Positions 1-5,171 of a DNA stretch of 5,171 nt are shown here, piece after piece (within the stretch, counting starts at the first letter, position 1; each line of letters opens with the position of its first letter). The stretch is from Acidobacteriota bacterium (GTDB taxonomy: Bacteria > Acidobacteriota > Terriglobia > Acidoferrales > UBA7541), in NCBI GenBank assembly GCA_019239815.1, contig JAFAZL010000847.1, positions 1 to 5,171 on the forward strand. Direction: 5' to 3'. The notes under the pieces are model-generated. The model did not search any database. It was not told where the DNA came from and worked only from the letters and a program-made list of their open reading frames with translations. The position numbers and the translations under genes were made by a program.

Positions 1-3000
1 AGCGAGGGCTTCGTCAACGGCGGCGTCGAGCGACAATCCCCAGCCGGCGAGCCACGCGGCGGAGGATGCCGCATTTCCGAGAGCGACGCGGGCGGGTTCG
101 ATTTCCTCTTCGATTCGCAGCTGTTCTGTTGGCGGCAGCGGCGCACCAATATTTTGACGCAGAGCTGAGGCCGCACCGGCGAGGCGCAACGACCGATCTG
201 CATTCGCCTGACTAGCGGCGACGCCGGCGAAACACTCCAGCAAACGCGCGACTCCGCGTTTGTACTCTATCTTTCGGAATAACTGGATGCTTTCACGATA
301 GAGCGAGTTCGCGGTGGAATAATCTTTTTGGCATCGCGCGAGTCCGCCGAGGTCAGCGAGTGTCCCGGCGATTCCCCAGCTATCTGTGAGTTCGTAGAAG
401 ATTGCAAGAGCACGCTCATAGAGTGAACGCGCGCCCGCTGCATCGCCTTGCTCGCGAGCGACGTCGCCCTGATAGTTCAGCGACCAGGCAACGCCTTCCC
501 GATCGCCAAGAGCACGGAACGTGGCGAGGCTTTCTTCATAGAGGGCCCTAGATCGCTCGAACTCGCACTCGAGTTTGGCAACGCTAGCCAGATTGCTGAG
601 CGTGCGGGCGATGCCCTTCTGGTCGCCGAGCGTTCGCCAGATGGCTAGGGCACTCTCGAACAACGCTTGTGCAGCCGTGAGATCCAGTTGTTCACGGCGG
701 TTGATCGCGAGCGCGTTTTGCGCAACAGCGAGGCCAGTCTGATCACCGAGTTGCCGAGCCAGTTCAATGCTGTCGCTGAAGTACCGTTCGGCAACTTTGG
801 AGTCGCGCTGTCCGCCGGCCAACACGCCTGCCGAGAACATTGCGCGCATGCGCTCCCGGGTTGGAGCGGCGGCGGCGGGAAGATCCAAAATGCGGCGGAG
901 TTTGTCGCGCCCTTCCGCCAGGTATTCGCGCGACTCCCAGAAGCGAAAGAGCGCGGTAGCGAGCCGGAGTCCCCATTCGGCGTTGGCACTCTCAGTCAGC
1001 CATTCGAGAGCGGCGCGGAAGTTGTTGTATTCCACTTCAAAGCGTTGAAATGAATCGGCGCTCTTCGCAGGTTCCTGCGGCGCCGGATCACCCTCCTCGG
1101 CAAGGACAAGGCAAAAGGCCGCGTGCGCGCGTTTCGTATACAACTCTTCGCCGCTGGCCCTAAGTTTATCGAGGGCGTATTCGCGAATCGTTTCCAGCAT
1201 GACGAAACGCGATTCGCCCGTGCCCAGGTCGACCTGTTGCGCTAGGCTCTTGTCGACGATGCTGGCCATTCCGTCTAGCACATCGACGCCGAGGTCGAGT
1301 TTGGCGTCGCACACCGCTTCAACACTTTCGAGGTTGCAACCGCCGACGAAAACCGCGAGGCGGCGGAACAATTTCTGCTCGGCGGGATTGAGGAGGTCGT
1401 AGCTCCAATCGATTGCGGCGCGAAGCGTCTGCTGGCGCTGCGGCAAGTCTCTGGCACCGCCGGTGAGCAATTGAAGGCGGCTGGCGAGCCGAGTCAGGAG
1501 CGATGCGGGCGAAAGAACTTTCACGCGAGCAGCGGCGAGTTCGATGGCTAGCGGCAAGCCATCCAGGCGAGTGCAAATCTCGGCCACGGCGGCGGCGTTT
1601 TCGTGGGTGAGCTTGAAGTCAGGCTTGGCGGCGACGGCGCGCTGAAGGAATAGGGCGACACTGGAAAATTTCGCTAGTGACTCGAGCGAAGGCACTGCTT
1701 TCGGGTCGGGCAAGGCCAGGGGCGGCACAGGGAAGTCGTGTTCGCCGTAAACGTGAAGCGGGGCGCGGCTGGTCACAAGAATCTTGAGACTTGCGTTGAA
1801 GGTCAGCAACTGCGACACGAGCGAGGCCGCAGGCAACAGATGCTCGAAGTTGTCGAGCACGAGCAGGGTCGGGTTGCGCGCGTACTCTTGCAAATATTTT
1901 TTCAGAATGTCGAACGCGGATTGCTGACCGATCTCGCGAATTCCTAAAGCCTGCACGATTGCCGAAGGAATCGAATCGGGGTCGGTGAGAGGAGAGAGCG
2001 AAACGAAGTGGATACCGCCAGGAAAAAGGTTGGTCAAACCGCTGACAACTTCGACTGCGAATCGGGTTTTTCCGATGCCGCCGGGACCAGTGACTGTAAG
2101 CAGTCGGATGGCCGCGCGAGAAAGAAGGTCGCGGGCAGCAGCCGCTTCCCTTTCACGGCCTACAAAGCTATTGCAGGAGACGGGGAGAGATGCGGGGCGG
2201 ATTTCCACGTGTCGCTGACGGGTTTCGTGAAAACAGTCGCGGATTGCGGCGAGTTCGCGGGCGAGTTCGCGTGTGGCGGCGAACCGACCTGAAGGGTTTT
2301 TCGTGAGGCAGCGTTCGATGACCCAGCAGAATGGAGCGGGAGCATCGCGCTGCGCCGCGACGATCGGTTCGTGCTGTTCACGCATGATAGCGACGAGGGT
2401 TTCGGCAGTGGTGCGGCGAATGAATGGACGGCGCCCAGTGATGAGCTCGTAGAGAACGAGACCGAGCGCGAATTGGTCGGCGCGAAAATCGGTGCGCACG
2501 CCTTCGGCCTGTTCGGGAGACATGTAGTTGACGGTGCCAACGACAACGCCAGACGTTGTGAGCGAAGTGGTATCGCTGGACACGTTTGTGTTGGTCTTGG
2601 AACCGGAGGTGGGGTCGACAAGCTTGGCGAGACCGAAGTCGAGAATTTTGACGAGGCCGTCTTCGGTGACCATCACGTTTTCAGGCTTTAGATCACGATG
2701 CGTGATGCCGGCTTCGTGCGCTTTGGTGAGGCCTTCAGCGACCTGCGCAGCAATGTCGAGAACCTGGCGCGTCGGAATTAAACCGGACTTCATCATCTCG
2801 CGGAGTGTTTTCCCGGCCACAAGTTCCATCGCGATGTAGTGACTATGACCGTCGTGACCGAGTTCGTAGATGGTGACGATGTTGGGGTGATTGAGGGCGG
2901 AGGCAGATTTGGCTTCCTGCTCGAAGCGAAGCAGGCGCTCGGTGTGAGTCGAGAATCCGGCAGGGAGAATTTTGATCGCGACGCTGCGATCAAGTCGCTT

Positions 3001-3087
3001 GTCAACGGCGCGGTAAACCTCGCCCATGCCGCCCGCGCCAAGCCGACCGACGATCTCGAATGGGCCAATGCGACTGCCAGGTTCCAT
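1..3087 (-). CDS. Ser/Thr protein kinase fused to STAND ATPase and TPR repeats (3' end outside window)
   Basis: The frame is open for 1029 codons and leaves the window without a stop. Residues about 10-275 form a complete Hanks-type kinase: Gly loop G17-AGGMG-22, VAIK with K39, likely alpha-C E58, catalytic H130-R131-D132 (RD type) with N137, DFG 150-152, S190-P-E192 and a late R268. A STAND/NB-ARC-like ATPase follows: FVGRE 308-312, Walker A G334-PGGIGKT-341, Walker B LLVLDN ending at D412, TSR 439-441, GLPLA 510-514, then a winged-helix-like part near DWSY 560-563 and TIREYA 633-638. TPR repeats fill about 765-945. No signal peptide or membrane segment is seen, so it is probably cytoplasmic. 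The ATG at 3087 is the only start between an in-frame TGA (3120-3118) and the Gly loop; the Shine-Dalgarno is weak (GAGG, 10 nt upstream). The last visible residues, AAWLAGWGLSLDAAVDEALA, resemble the usual C-terminus of this family, so only a few codons may be missing. Substrate and ligand are unknown. Confidence 0.93.
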   Translation of the reverse strand, partial: MEPGSRIGPFEIVGRLGAGGMGEVYRAVDKRLDRSVAIKILPAGFSTHTERLLRFEQEAKSASALNHPNIVTIYELGHDGHSHYIAMELVAGKTLREMMKSGLIPTRQVLDIAAQVAEGLTKAHEAGITHRDLKPENVMVTEDGLVKILDFGLAKLVDPTSGSKTNTNVSSDTTSLTTSGVVVGTVNYMSPEQAEGVRTDFRADQFALGLVLYELITGRRPFIRRTTAETLVAIMREQHEPIVAAQRDAPAPFCWVIERCLTKNPSGRFAATRELARELAAIRDCFHETRQRHVEIRPASLPVSCNSFVGREREAAAARDLLSRAAIRLLTVTGPGGIGKTRFAVEVVSGLTNLFPGGIHFVSLSPLTDPDSIPSAIVQALGIREIGQQSAFDILKKYLQEYARNPTLLVLDNFEHLLPAASLVSQLLTFNASLKILVTSRAPLHVYGEHDFPVPPLALPDPKAVPSLESLAKFSSVALFLQRAVAAKPDFKLTHENAAAVAEICTRLDGLPLAIELAAARVKVLSPASLLTRLASRLQLLTGGARDLPQRQQTLRAAIDWSYDLLNPAEQKLFRRLAVFVGGCNLESVEAVCDAKLDLGVDVLDGMASIVDKSLAQQVDLGTGESRFVMLETIREYALDKLRASGEELYTKRAHAAFCLVLAEEGDPAPQEPAKSADSFQRFEVEYNNFRAALEWLTESANAEWGLRLATALFRFWESREYLAEGRDKLRRILDLPAAAAPTRERMRAMFSAGVLAGGQRDSKVAERYFSDSIELARQLGDQTGLAVAQNALAINRREQLDLTAAQALFESALAIWRTLGDQKGIARTLSNLASVAKLECEFERSRALYEESLATFRALGDREGVAWSLNYQGDVAREQGDAAGARSLYERALAIFYELTDSWGIAGTLADLGGLARCQKDYSTANSLYRESIQLFRKIEYKRGVARLLECFAGVAASQANADRSLRLAGAASALRQNIGAPLPPTEQLRIEEEIEPARVALGNAASSAAWLAGWGLSLDAAVDEALA
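253..747 (-). repeat. TPR-coding tandem repeats, 40-residue (120-nt) period
   Basis: Within the large kinase protein, helix-turn-helix units recur at exactly 40 residues. Equivalent positions are G781 (GDQTG), G821 (GDQKG), G861 (GDREG), T901 (TDSWG) and E941 (EYKRG), each preceded by a helix of the type AxxLYExxLAxFRxL. The spacing and alternating small and large hydrophobic residues match tetratricopeptide (TPR_12-like) repeats, which serve as protein-binding scaffolds. In STAND proteins such repeats usually form the sensor or oligomer-control part. The nucleotide copies have diverged, so this is an old protein-level repeat rather than a recent DNA duplication. Confidence 0.8.
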
Positions 3088-3124
3088 GGCTAGGCGGCCT
3101 CGCTCGTTCGGCTGACATCACGGG

Positions 3125-3138
3125 TTCCCTTTTGGGAA
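3125..3138. promoter_or_regulatory. Inverted repeat TTCCC-TTTT-GGGAA upstream of kinase gene
   Basis: A perfect 5-bp inverted repeat with a 4-base centre lies 37 bp before the kinase start codon and 5 bp from the GGGGTATACCCC palindrome. It could be an operator half-pair or a small hairpin in the leader near the ribosome binding site. No regulator family can be assigned from the sequence alone, and a repeat this short can arise by chance. Confidence 0.25.
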
Positions 3139-3143
3139 GAACA

Positions 3144-3155
3144 GGGGTATACCCC
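3144..3155. promoter_or_regulatory. 12-bp perfect palindrome GGGGTATACCCC, candidate operator
   Basis: The palindrome is centred about 62 bp upstream of the kinase start codon. A run of AT bases and two CTTGC direct repeats spaced 10 bp apart (complement of 3165-3169 and 3175-3179) adjoin it on the upstream side. The TATACC on the minus strand could act as a -10 element, but no matching -35 stands at 16-18 bp. The G/C-run half-sites recall metal-sensor CsoR/RcnR operators, but there the order is ATACCCC then GGGGTAT, the reverse of what is seen here, so that assignment is not supported. Confidence 0.35.
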
Positions 3156-3359
3156 CTTATTTTCGCAAGAGTGTGCAAGTCGTTGCGGATGAGTGGGTTC
3201 GAGAAGACGATGGTGTGGTTTGCAGAAAGAGTGCGCAGGATATTGATTTGATGGCAGATACGCGATCGCTGGATTCGCGTTTGTTTCGCTTCAAGGCGGA
3301 AATGCGAGTCGCTCGAGCTGGAACGTCGGGTTGAGGGGAAGCAGAACATATAAATAACG

Positions 3360-3372
3360 ACCAACTGTTGGT
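3360..3372. promoter_or_regulatory. Inverted repeat ACCAACTGTTGGT, candidate operator
   Basis: A perfect 6-bp inverted repeat around a single central T lies next to the most AT-rich stretch of the gap (about 3346-3358). It sits about 150 bp downstream of the candidate -10 box in the direction of transcription. A dimeric DNA-binding protein could use such a site, but the sequence does not tell which. Confidence 0.25.
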
Positions 3373-3388
3373 GCGCGATTGGAAATGC

Positions 3389-3412
3389 CAGCGATAAAGA
3401 AGGCCATCGCTG
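3389..3412. other. Stem-loop CAGCGAT / ATCGCTG with 10-base loop
   Basis: A perfect 7-bp inverted repeat with a 10-base loop. If the promoter at 3520-3528 is real, this would be a hairpin in the 5' leader of the kinase mRNA. There is no U-tract on either strand directly after it, so it is not a typical intrinsic terminator. Confidence 0.3.
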
Positions 3413-3519
3413 TTTGCGGCGGGCCTTGCGTCTGAGGGCGAGCCAACGCGGCCTGTGCATTGCGGCAACTACAGGGCGCGGGACAGGAAGTTGGGTCACC
3501 GGACGCCGTTCGTGGCCGG

Positions 3520-3528
3520 ATTATACCA
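3520..3528 (-). promoter_or_regulatory. Candidate extended -10 promoter (TGGTATAAT) for the kinase gene
   Basis: On the minus strand a perfect TATAAT is preceded by TGG, which gives the TGn extended -10 motif of housekeeping-sigma promoters. The hexamers 16-18 bp upstream (for example ACGAGT) do not resemble TTGACA; an extended -10 can partly compensate for that. It faces the large kinase gene and predicts a start of transcription near 3513, leaving a leader of about 425 nt. Confidence 0.4.
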
Positions 3529-3576
3529 CACGAGATTTTGGGACTCGTTCGAACGGGAATCGAGGAAAGAATTCGT

Positions 3577-3610
3577 CACAGAGTTCATGGAAGACGCAGA
3601 GTGAGAAAGG
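3577..3610. repeat. Possible degenerate copy of the dispersed CACAGAG-type repeat
   Basis: The stretch CACAGAGTTCATGGAAGACG followed by CAGAGTGAGAAAGG resembles the loosely conserved CACAGAG-x-CACGGAG-x-GAGAAA sequence that I recall as scattered through intergenic regions of many Acidobacteriota and other soil bacteria. Only one worn copy is present here, so it cannot be proved from this window. Confidence 0.2.
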
Positions 3611-3620
3611 ACGAAAGTCC
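3609..3620 (+). other. Mini-hairpin GGAC-GAAA-GTCC (GNRA tetraloop)
   Basis: On the plus strand the RNA would form a perfect 4-bp stem closed by a GAAA loop of the stable GNRA class. The stem does not extend beyond 4 bp. Read from the minus strand the loop would be TTTC, which is not special. The surrounding bases do not match RNase P RNA or another RNA known to me, so it is recorded only as a structure. Confidence 0.2.
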
Positions 3621-3701
3621 AACAACGACGATTTGTCCGTCATCGTAGTGATGTGTGACGCAGGCTGAATCTGAAATCCTTGGCGCATGCGGACGCCCCC
3701 A

Positions 3702-3728
3702 GCTGACAACGATTGGTTCGTTGGCAGC
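3702..3728 (-). terminator. Stem-loop after the response regulator gene, possible terminator
   Basis: On the minus strand GCTG-C-CAACGA, loop ACCAA, TCGTTG-T-CAGC forms an 11-bp stem with one C/T mismatch. It begins 13 nt after the regulator's stop codon, where an intrinsic terminator is expected. The bases after it are GC-rich (CTGGGGGCGTC) with no U-tract, so it may instead protect the 3' end of the mRNA or work with Rho. It is the strongest hairpin seen in the gap. Confidence 0.45.
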
Positions 3729-3741
3729 AGGAGTTGTGGAG

Positions 3742-4461
3742 TCAGGATCTACGGGACGGAGCCTTGGCGGTGGTCGGGCGGGCGACTTGGAAACGGTAGC
3801 CGATCCACGGTTCGGTGAGAATGTATTTAGGCTTGGCGGGGTCGGCTTCCAGCTTTTTACGGAGCTGGTTGATGACGACGCGGAGATTTTCGGTTTCTTC
3901 GCCGTAGTCTGGGCCCCAAACGGCTTGTAGGAGGCGGCGGTGAGTGAGCGGCTTGCCTTGATTAGCCACGAGGAGCTTTAACACGTCGAATTCTTTTGGC
4001 GTGAGATGGACGTCATTTCCGCGGACCGTGACGGCGCGCGCTTCGAAGTCGATCGCCATCTCTTTTGTGACGAAGGGCGCGATAGCATCGCCCGGGGCGT
4101 AGCGGCGCAGAGCAGAACGGATACGGGCCAGTAGCTCCTCGATGCCGAAGGGCTTAGTGACGTAGTCGTCGGCGCCGGCGTCGAGCGCGGCGACTTTGTC
4201 GCGCTCGGCATTGCGCACCGTGAGCATGATGATGGGCGCATCGGTGGATTCACGAATTTCTTTGCAGGCTTCGAGGCCGCCGATGCCCGGCATATTCATG
4301 TCGAGGAGGACGAGATCGGGCTTTGTTTTGCGGACGGCTTCAACGCCTTCTTCGCCGGTCATGGCTTCGGAGATGACGTAGCCGTGGCTGGACAGCGTGC
4401 TGCGCATGACACGACGAATCTGCGGTTCATCGTCGACGACGAGGATGTTTTCCCCGCTCAT
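3742..4461 (-). CDS. kdpE: KdpE-like OmpR-family response regulator
   Basis: This is a complete 239-residue transcription factor controlled by phosphorylation. The receiver domain (about 4-118) has the acidic pair D10-D11, phospho-acceptor D54, T81 and K103 in KPFGIEEL. The winged-helix DNA-binding domain (about 129-227) shows HLTPKEF 152-158, the WGPDYGEE turn and IGYRF 220-224. Length and wording fit KdpE: stretches such as AALDAGADDY, KPFGI, HLTP-EF, VWGP and IGYRF also occur in Escherichia coli KdpE as I recall it. KdpE switches on the high-affinity K+ transporter kdpFABC, but no such gene is visible, so the target here is unproven and a general OmpR-type regulator remains possible. The ATG overlaps the histidine kinase stop codon by 4 bp and has its own Shine-Dalgarno. 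A short basic tail (TTAKAPSRRS) extends past the usual fold end. Confidence 0.93.
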   Translation of the reverse strand: MSGENILVVDDEPQIRRVMRSTLSSHGYVISEAMTGEEGVEAVRKTKPDLVLLDMNMPGIGGLEACKEIRESTDAPIIMLTVRNAERDKVAALDAGADDYVTKPFGIEELLARIRSALRRYAPGDAIAPFVTKEMAIDFEARAVTVRGNDVHLTPKEFDVLKLLVANQGKPLTHRRLLQAVWGPDYGEETENLRVVINQLRKKLEADPAKPKYILTEPWIGYRFQVARPTTAKAPSRRS

Positions 4462-5171
4462 CGCGGTCCCTCTTGTGTGGTCTCCTGTGGCGCGCGCTCA
4501 CGAGCCTCTTGAGGCTGCCCTTGCGATAGCGCGCGATCGGACGGCTTGGCGACCGGAAGCGTGAAAGAAAAGACGGAGCCGTGGCCGAGTTGGCTAGTGA
4601 CGCTGACTGTTCCCTTGTGAGCAGTGATGATGGCTTTGGCGATCGGCAAACCCATGCCGGTGCCGCGTACGAGATAGCGCTGATCTTTTCCGCGATAAAA
4701 CTTGTCGAAAATCATGGTTTGCTCGAACTCTTCGATGCCGGGACCTCGGTCGGCGACGCTGGTGGTAATGGTATCGCCGGTTTGTTCGGCGGTGATGATA
4801 ATGGGCTGATCCTTGGGCGAATAGAGATTGGCGTTGTCAATGAATTGCACGACGGCTTCCTTAATGCGATCGAGATCGGCGTTGACCGGGGCCAGAAAGT
4901 CATCGACGTTGACGATGATTTCGCGGCAGGCGAGCGACGTCTTGGAATTGGCGAGCGATGCCTGGATGATGTCGGATATCTTGGTGGGCGCGAGATGGAG
5001 TTCGACCTCGCCGGCTTCGAGTTTGGCCATTTCGCTGGCTTCTTCGACGAGGTGATTAAGGCGATCGCACTCTTCGTCGATGATCGTGAGCAATTCCTTG
5101 CGCTGCACCGGATCAGGATGCTCGGAGGTGAGCAGGCTGCTGACGGCGGCTTTCATCGAGGTGAGCGGCGT
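4458..5171 (-). CDS. Sensor histidine kinase, C-terminal part (5' end outside window), KdpD-like partner
   Basis: The visible 237 residues begin TPLTSMKAAVSSLL, the second half of an H-box (H-E/D-x-R/K-TPLTS). The phospho-acceptor His should thus lie four residues before the window edge, and the Met at 5156 is internal, not a start. A DHp helix pair follows, then the HATPase_c domain: N-box around QFIDNANLYSP, G1 box DRGPGI, F-box IFDKFYRG, G2 box GTGMGLPIAKAI and the closing GHGSVFSFTLP. All ATP-binding motifs are present. The last 30 residues are a polar, Gln/Glu/Arg-rich tail. The protein should autophosphorylate on His and pass the phosphate to D54 of the regulator encoded directly downstream (ATGA overlap). 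The KdpD-like label rests on that partner; the sensory domains that would settle it are not in view. Confidence 0.9.
   Translation of the reverse strand, partial: TPLTSMKAAVSSLLTSEHPDPVQRKELLTIIDEECDRLNHLVEEASEMAKLEAGEVELHLAPTKISDIIQASLANSKTSLACREIIVNVDDFLAPVNADLDRIKEAVVQFIDNANLYSPKDQPIIITAEQTGDTITTSVADRGPGIEEFEQTMIFDKFYRGKDQRYLVRGTGMGLPIAKAIITAHKGTVSVTSQLGHGSVFSFTLPVAKPSDRALSQGQPQEARERAPQETTQEGPR
4468..4474 (-). promoter_or_regulatory. Ribosome binding site of the response regulator (AAGAGGG)
   Basis: A purine-rich Shine-Dalgarno sequence lies inside the 3' end of the histidine kinase gene, 6 nt before the regulator's ATG. With the ATGA stop/start overlap it supports the chosen start and tight translational coupling of the pair. 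Confidence 0.7.

Larger units (their letters stand above)
3088..3741. other. Non-coding gap between response regulator and large kinase gene
   Basis: No convincing gene is present in these 654 bases. Open frames exist on both strands but start with GTG or lack a ribosome binding site, and their products are irregular, rich in Arg and Ser, and match no family that I recognise. No tRNA, rRNA or known riboswitch fold was recognised. The stretch does hold several short inverted repeats and a -10 box pointing at the kinase gene; these are listed separately. It is most simply read as the 3' end of the two-component operon followed by the promoter and leader of the kinase gene. Confidence 0.65.

Noticed and set aside
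448..2839. Many plus-strand and off-frame open frames of 60-150 codons across the large kinase gene
   Set aside because: They are antisense or shifted shadows of one continuous 1029-codon frame with conserved kinase, ATPase and TPR motifs.
1..3087. A frameshift or broken pseudogene, because no single long frame with both ends is found here
   Set aside because: Translating from 3087 gives an unbroken frame to position 1; the stop simply lies outside the window.
3144..3155. CsoR/RcnR-type metal operator
   Set aside because: Half-sites are in the opposite order (GGGGTAT then ATACCCC, overlapping) to those operators, and no metal-handling gene is nearby.
3262..3269. GCGATCGC octamer, also at 5061-5068, like the cyanobacterial HIP1 repeat
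   Set aside because: Only two copies in over 5 kb of GC-rich DNA, one of them inside a coding region; the genes are not cyanobacterial in style.
3002..3499. 165-codon open frame on the minus strand overlapping the kinase start
   Set aside because: It starts with GTG, has no Shine-Dalgarno, overlaps the well-supported kinase coding start in another frame, and its product is irregular and Arg/Ser-rich with no recognisable domain.
3601..3625. GAAAGTCC as a piece of RNase P RNA
   Set aside because: The flanking conserved GGGCTCC and the matching 3' strand are absent.
3414..3668. Two overlapping plus-strand frames in the gap (84 and 62 codons)
   Set aside because: No ribosome binding site or family resemblance; compositions look like translated non-coding DNA.
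1..5171. CRISPR array, tRNA, rRNA, transposase or prophage genes
   Set aside because: No regularly spaced direct repeats, cloverleaf-like sequence, ribosomal core sequences or transposase motifs were seen on either strand.

Overview
The window holds three genes, all read from the minus strand. In transcription order they are the C-terminal part of a sensor histidine kinase (5171 to 4458), an OmpR/KdpE-type response regulator (4461 to 3742), a 654-bp non-coding gap (3741 to 3088), and a very large Ser/Thr protein kinase fused to a STAND-type ATPase and TPR repeats (3087 to beyond position 1). The DNA is GC-rich. The kinase N-terminus, with its LGAGGMGEVYRA loop and VAIKILP lysine motif, and the kinase-ATPase-TPR layout resemble proteins that are abundant in Acidobacteriota (Terriglobia-like soil bacteria). 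The phylum is an inference from protein style, not from a marker gene.

Right side (3742-5171): a two-component system. The histidine kinase is cut by the window edge just after its H-box, so the phospho-acceptor His and all sensory domains are outside. Its stop codon overlaps the regulator's start codon in an ATGA, and a good Shine-Dalgarno lies inside the kinase's 3' end, so the two are almost certainly translationally coupled. The regulator most resembles KdpE in wording, which makes a KdpD-like partner likely, but no kdpFABC gene is in view.

Middle (3088-3741): no credible gene. It holds an 11-bp imperfect stem-loop just after the regulator's stop codon, an extended -10 TATAAT box facing the large kinase gene, and several short inverted repeats, including GGGGTATACCCC 56 bp before the kinase start. 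The kinase gene therefore probably has its own promoter, perhaps with a leader of about 425 nt.

Left side (1-3087): one uninterrupted reading frame of 1029 codons with no stop in the window, so an ORF finder that needs both ends would miss it. It encodes an intact RD-type kinase domain, a nucleotide-binding domain of the AfsR/LuxR/NB-ARC (STAND) kind, and a TPR array in exact 40-residue register. No transmembrane segment is visible, so it is probably a cytoplasmic signalling protein whose oligomerisation may be driven by the ATPase. The genes together form a signalling cluster: a His-Asp phosphorelay beside a one-protein Ser/Thr kinase device. Whether the two talk to each other is not shown by the sequence.
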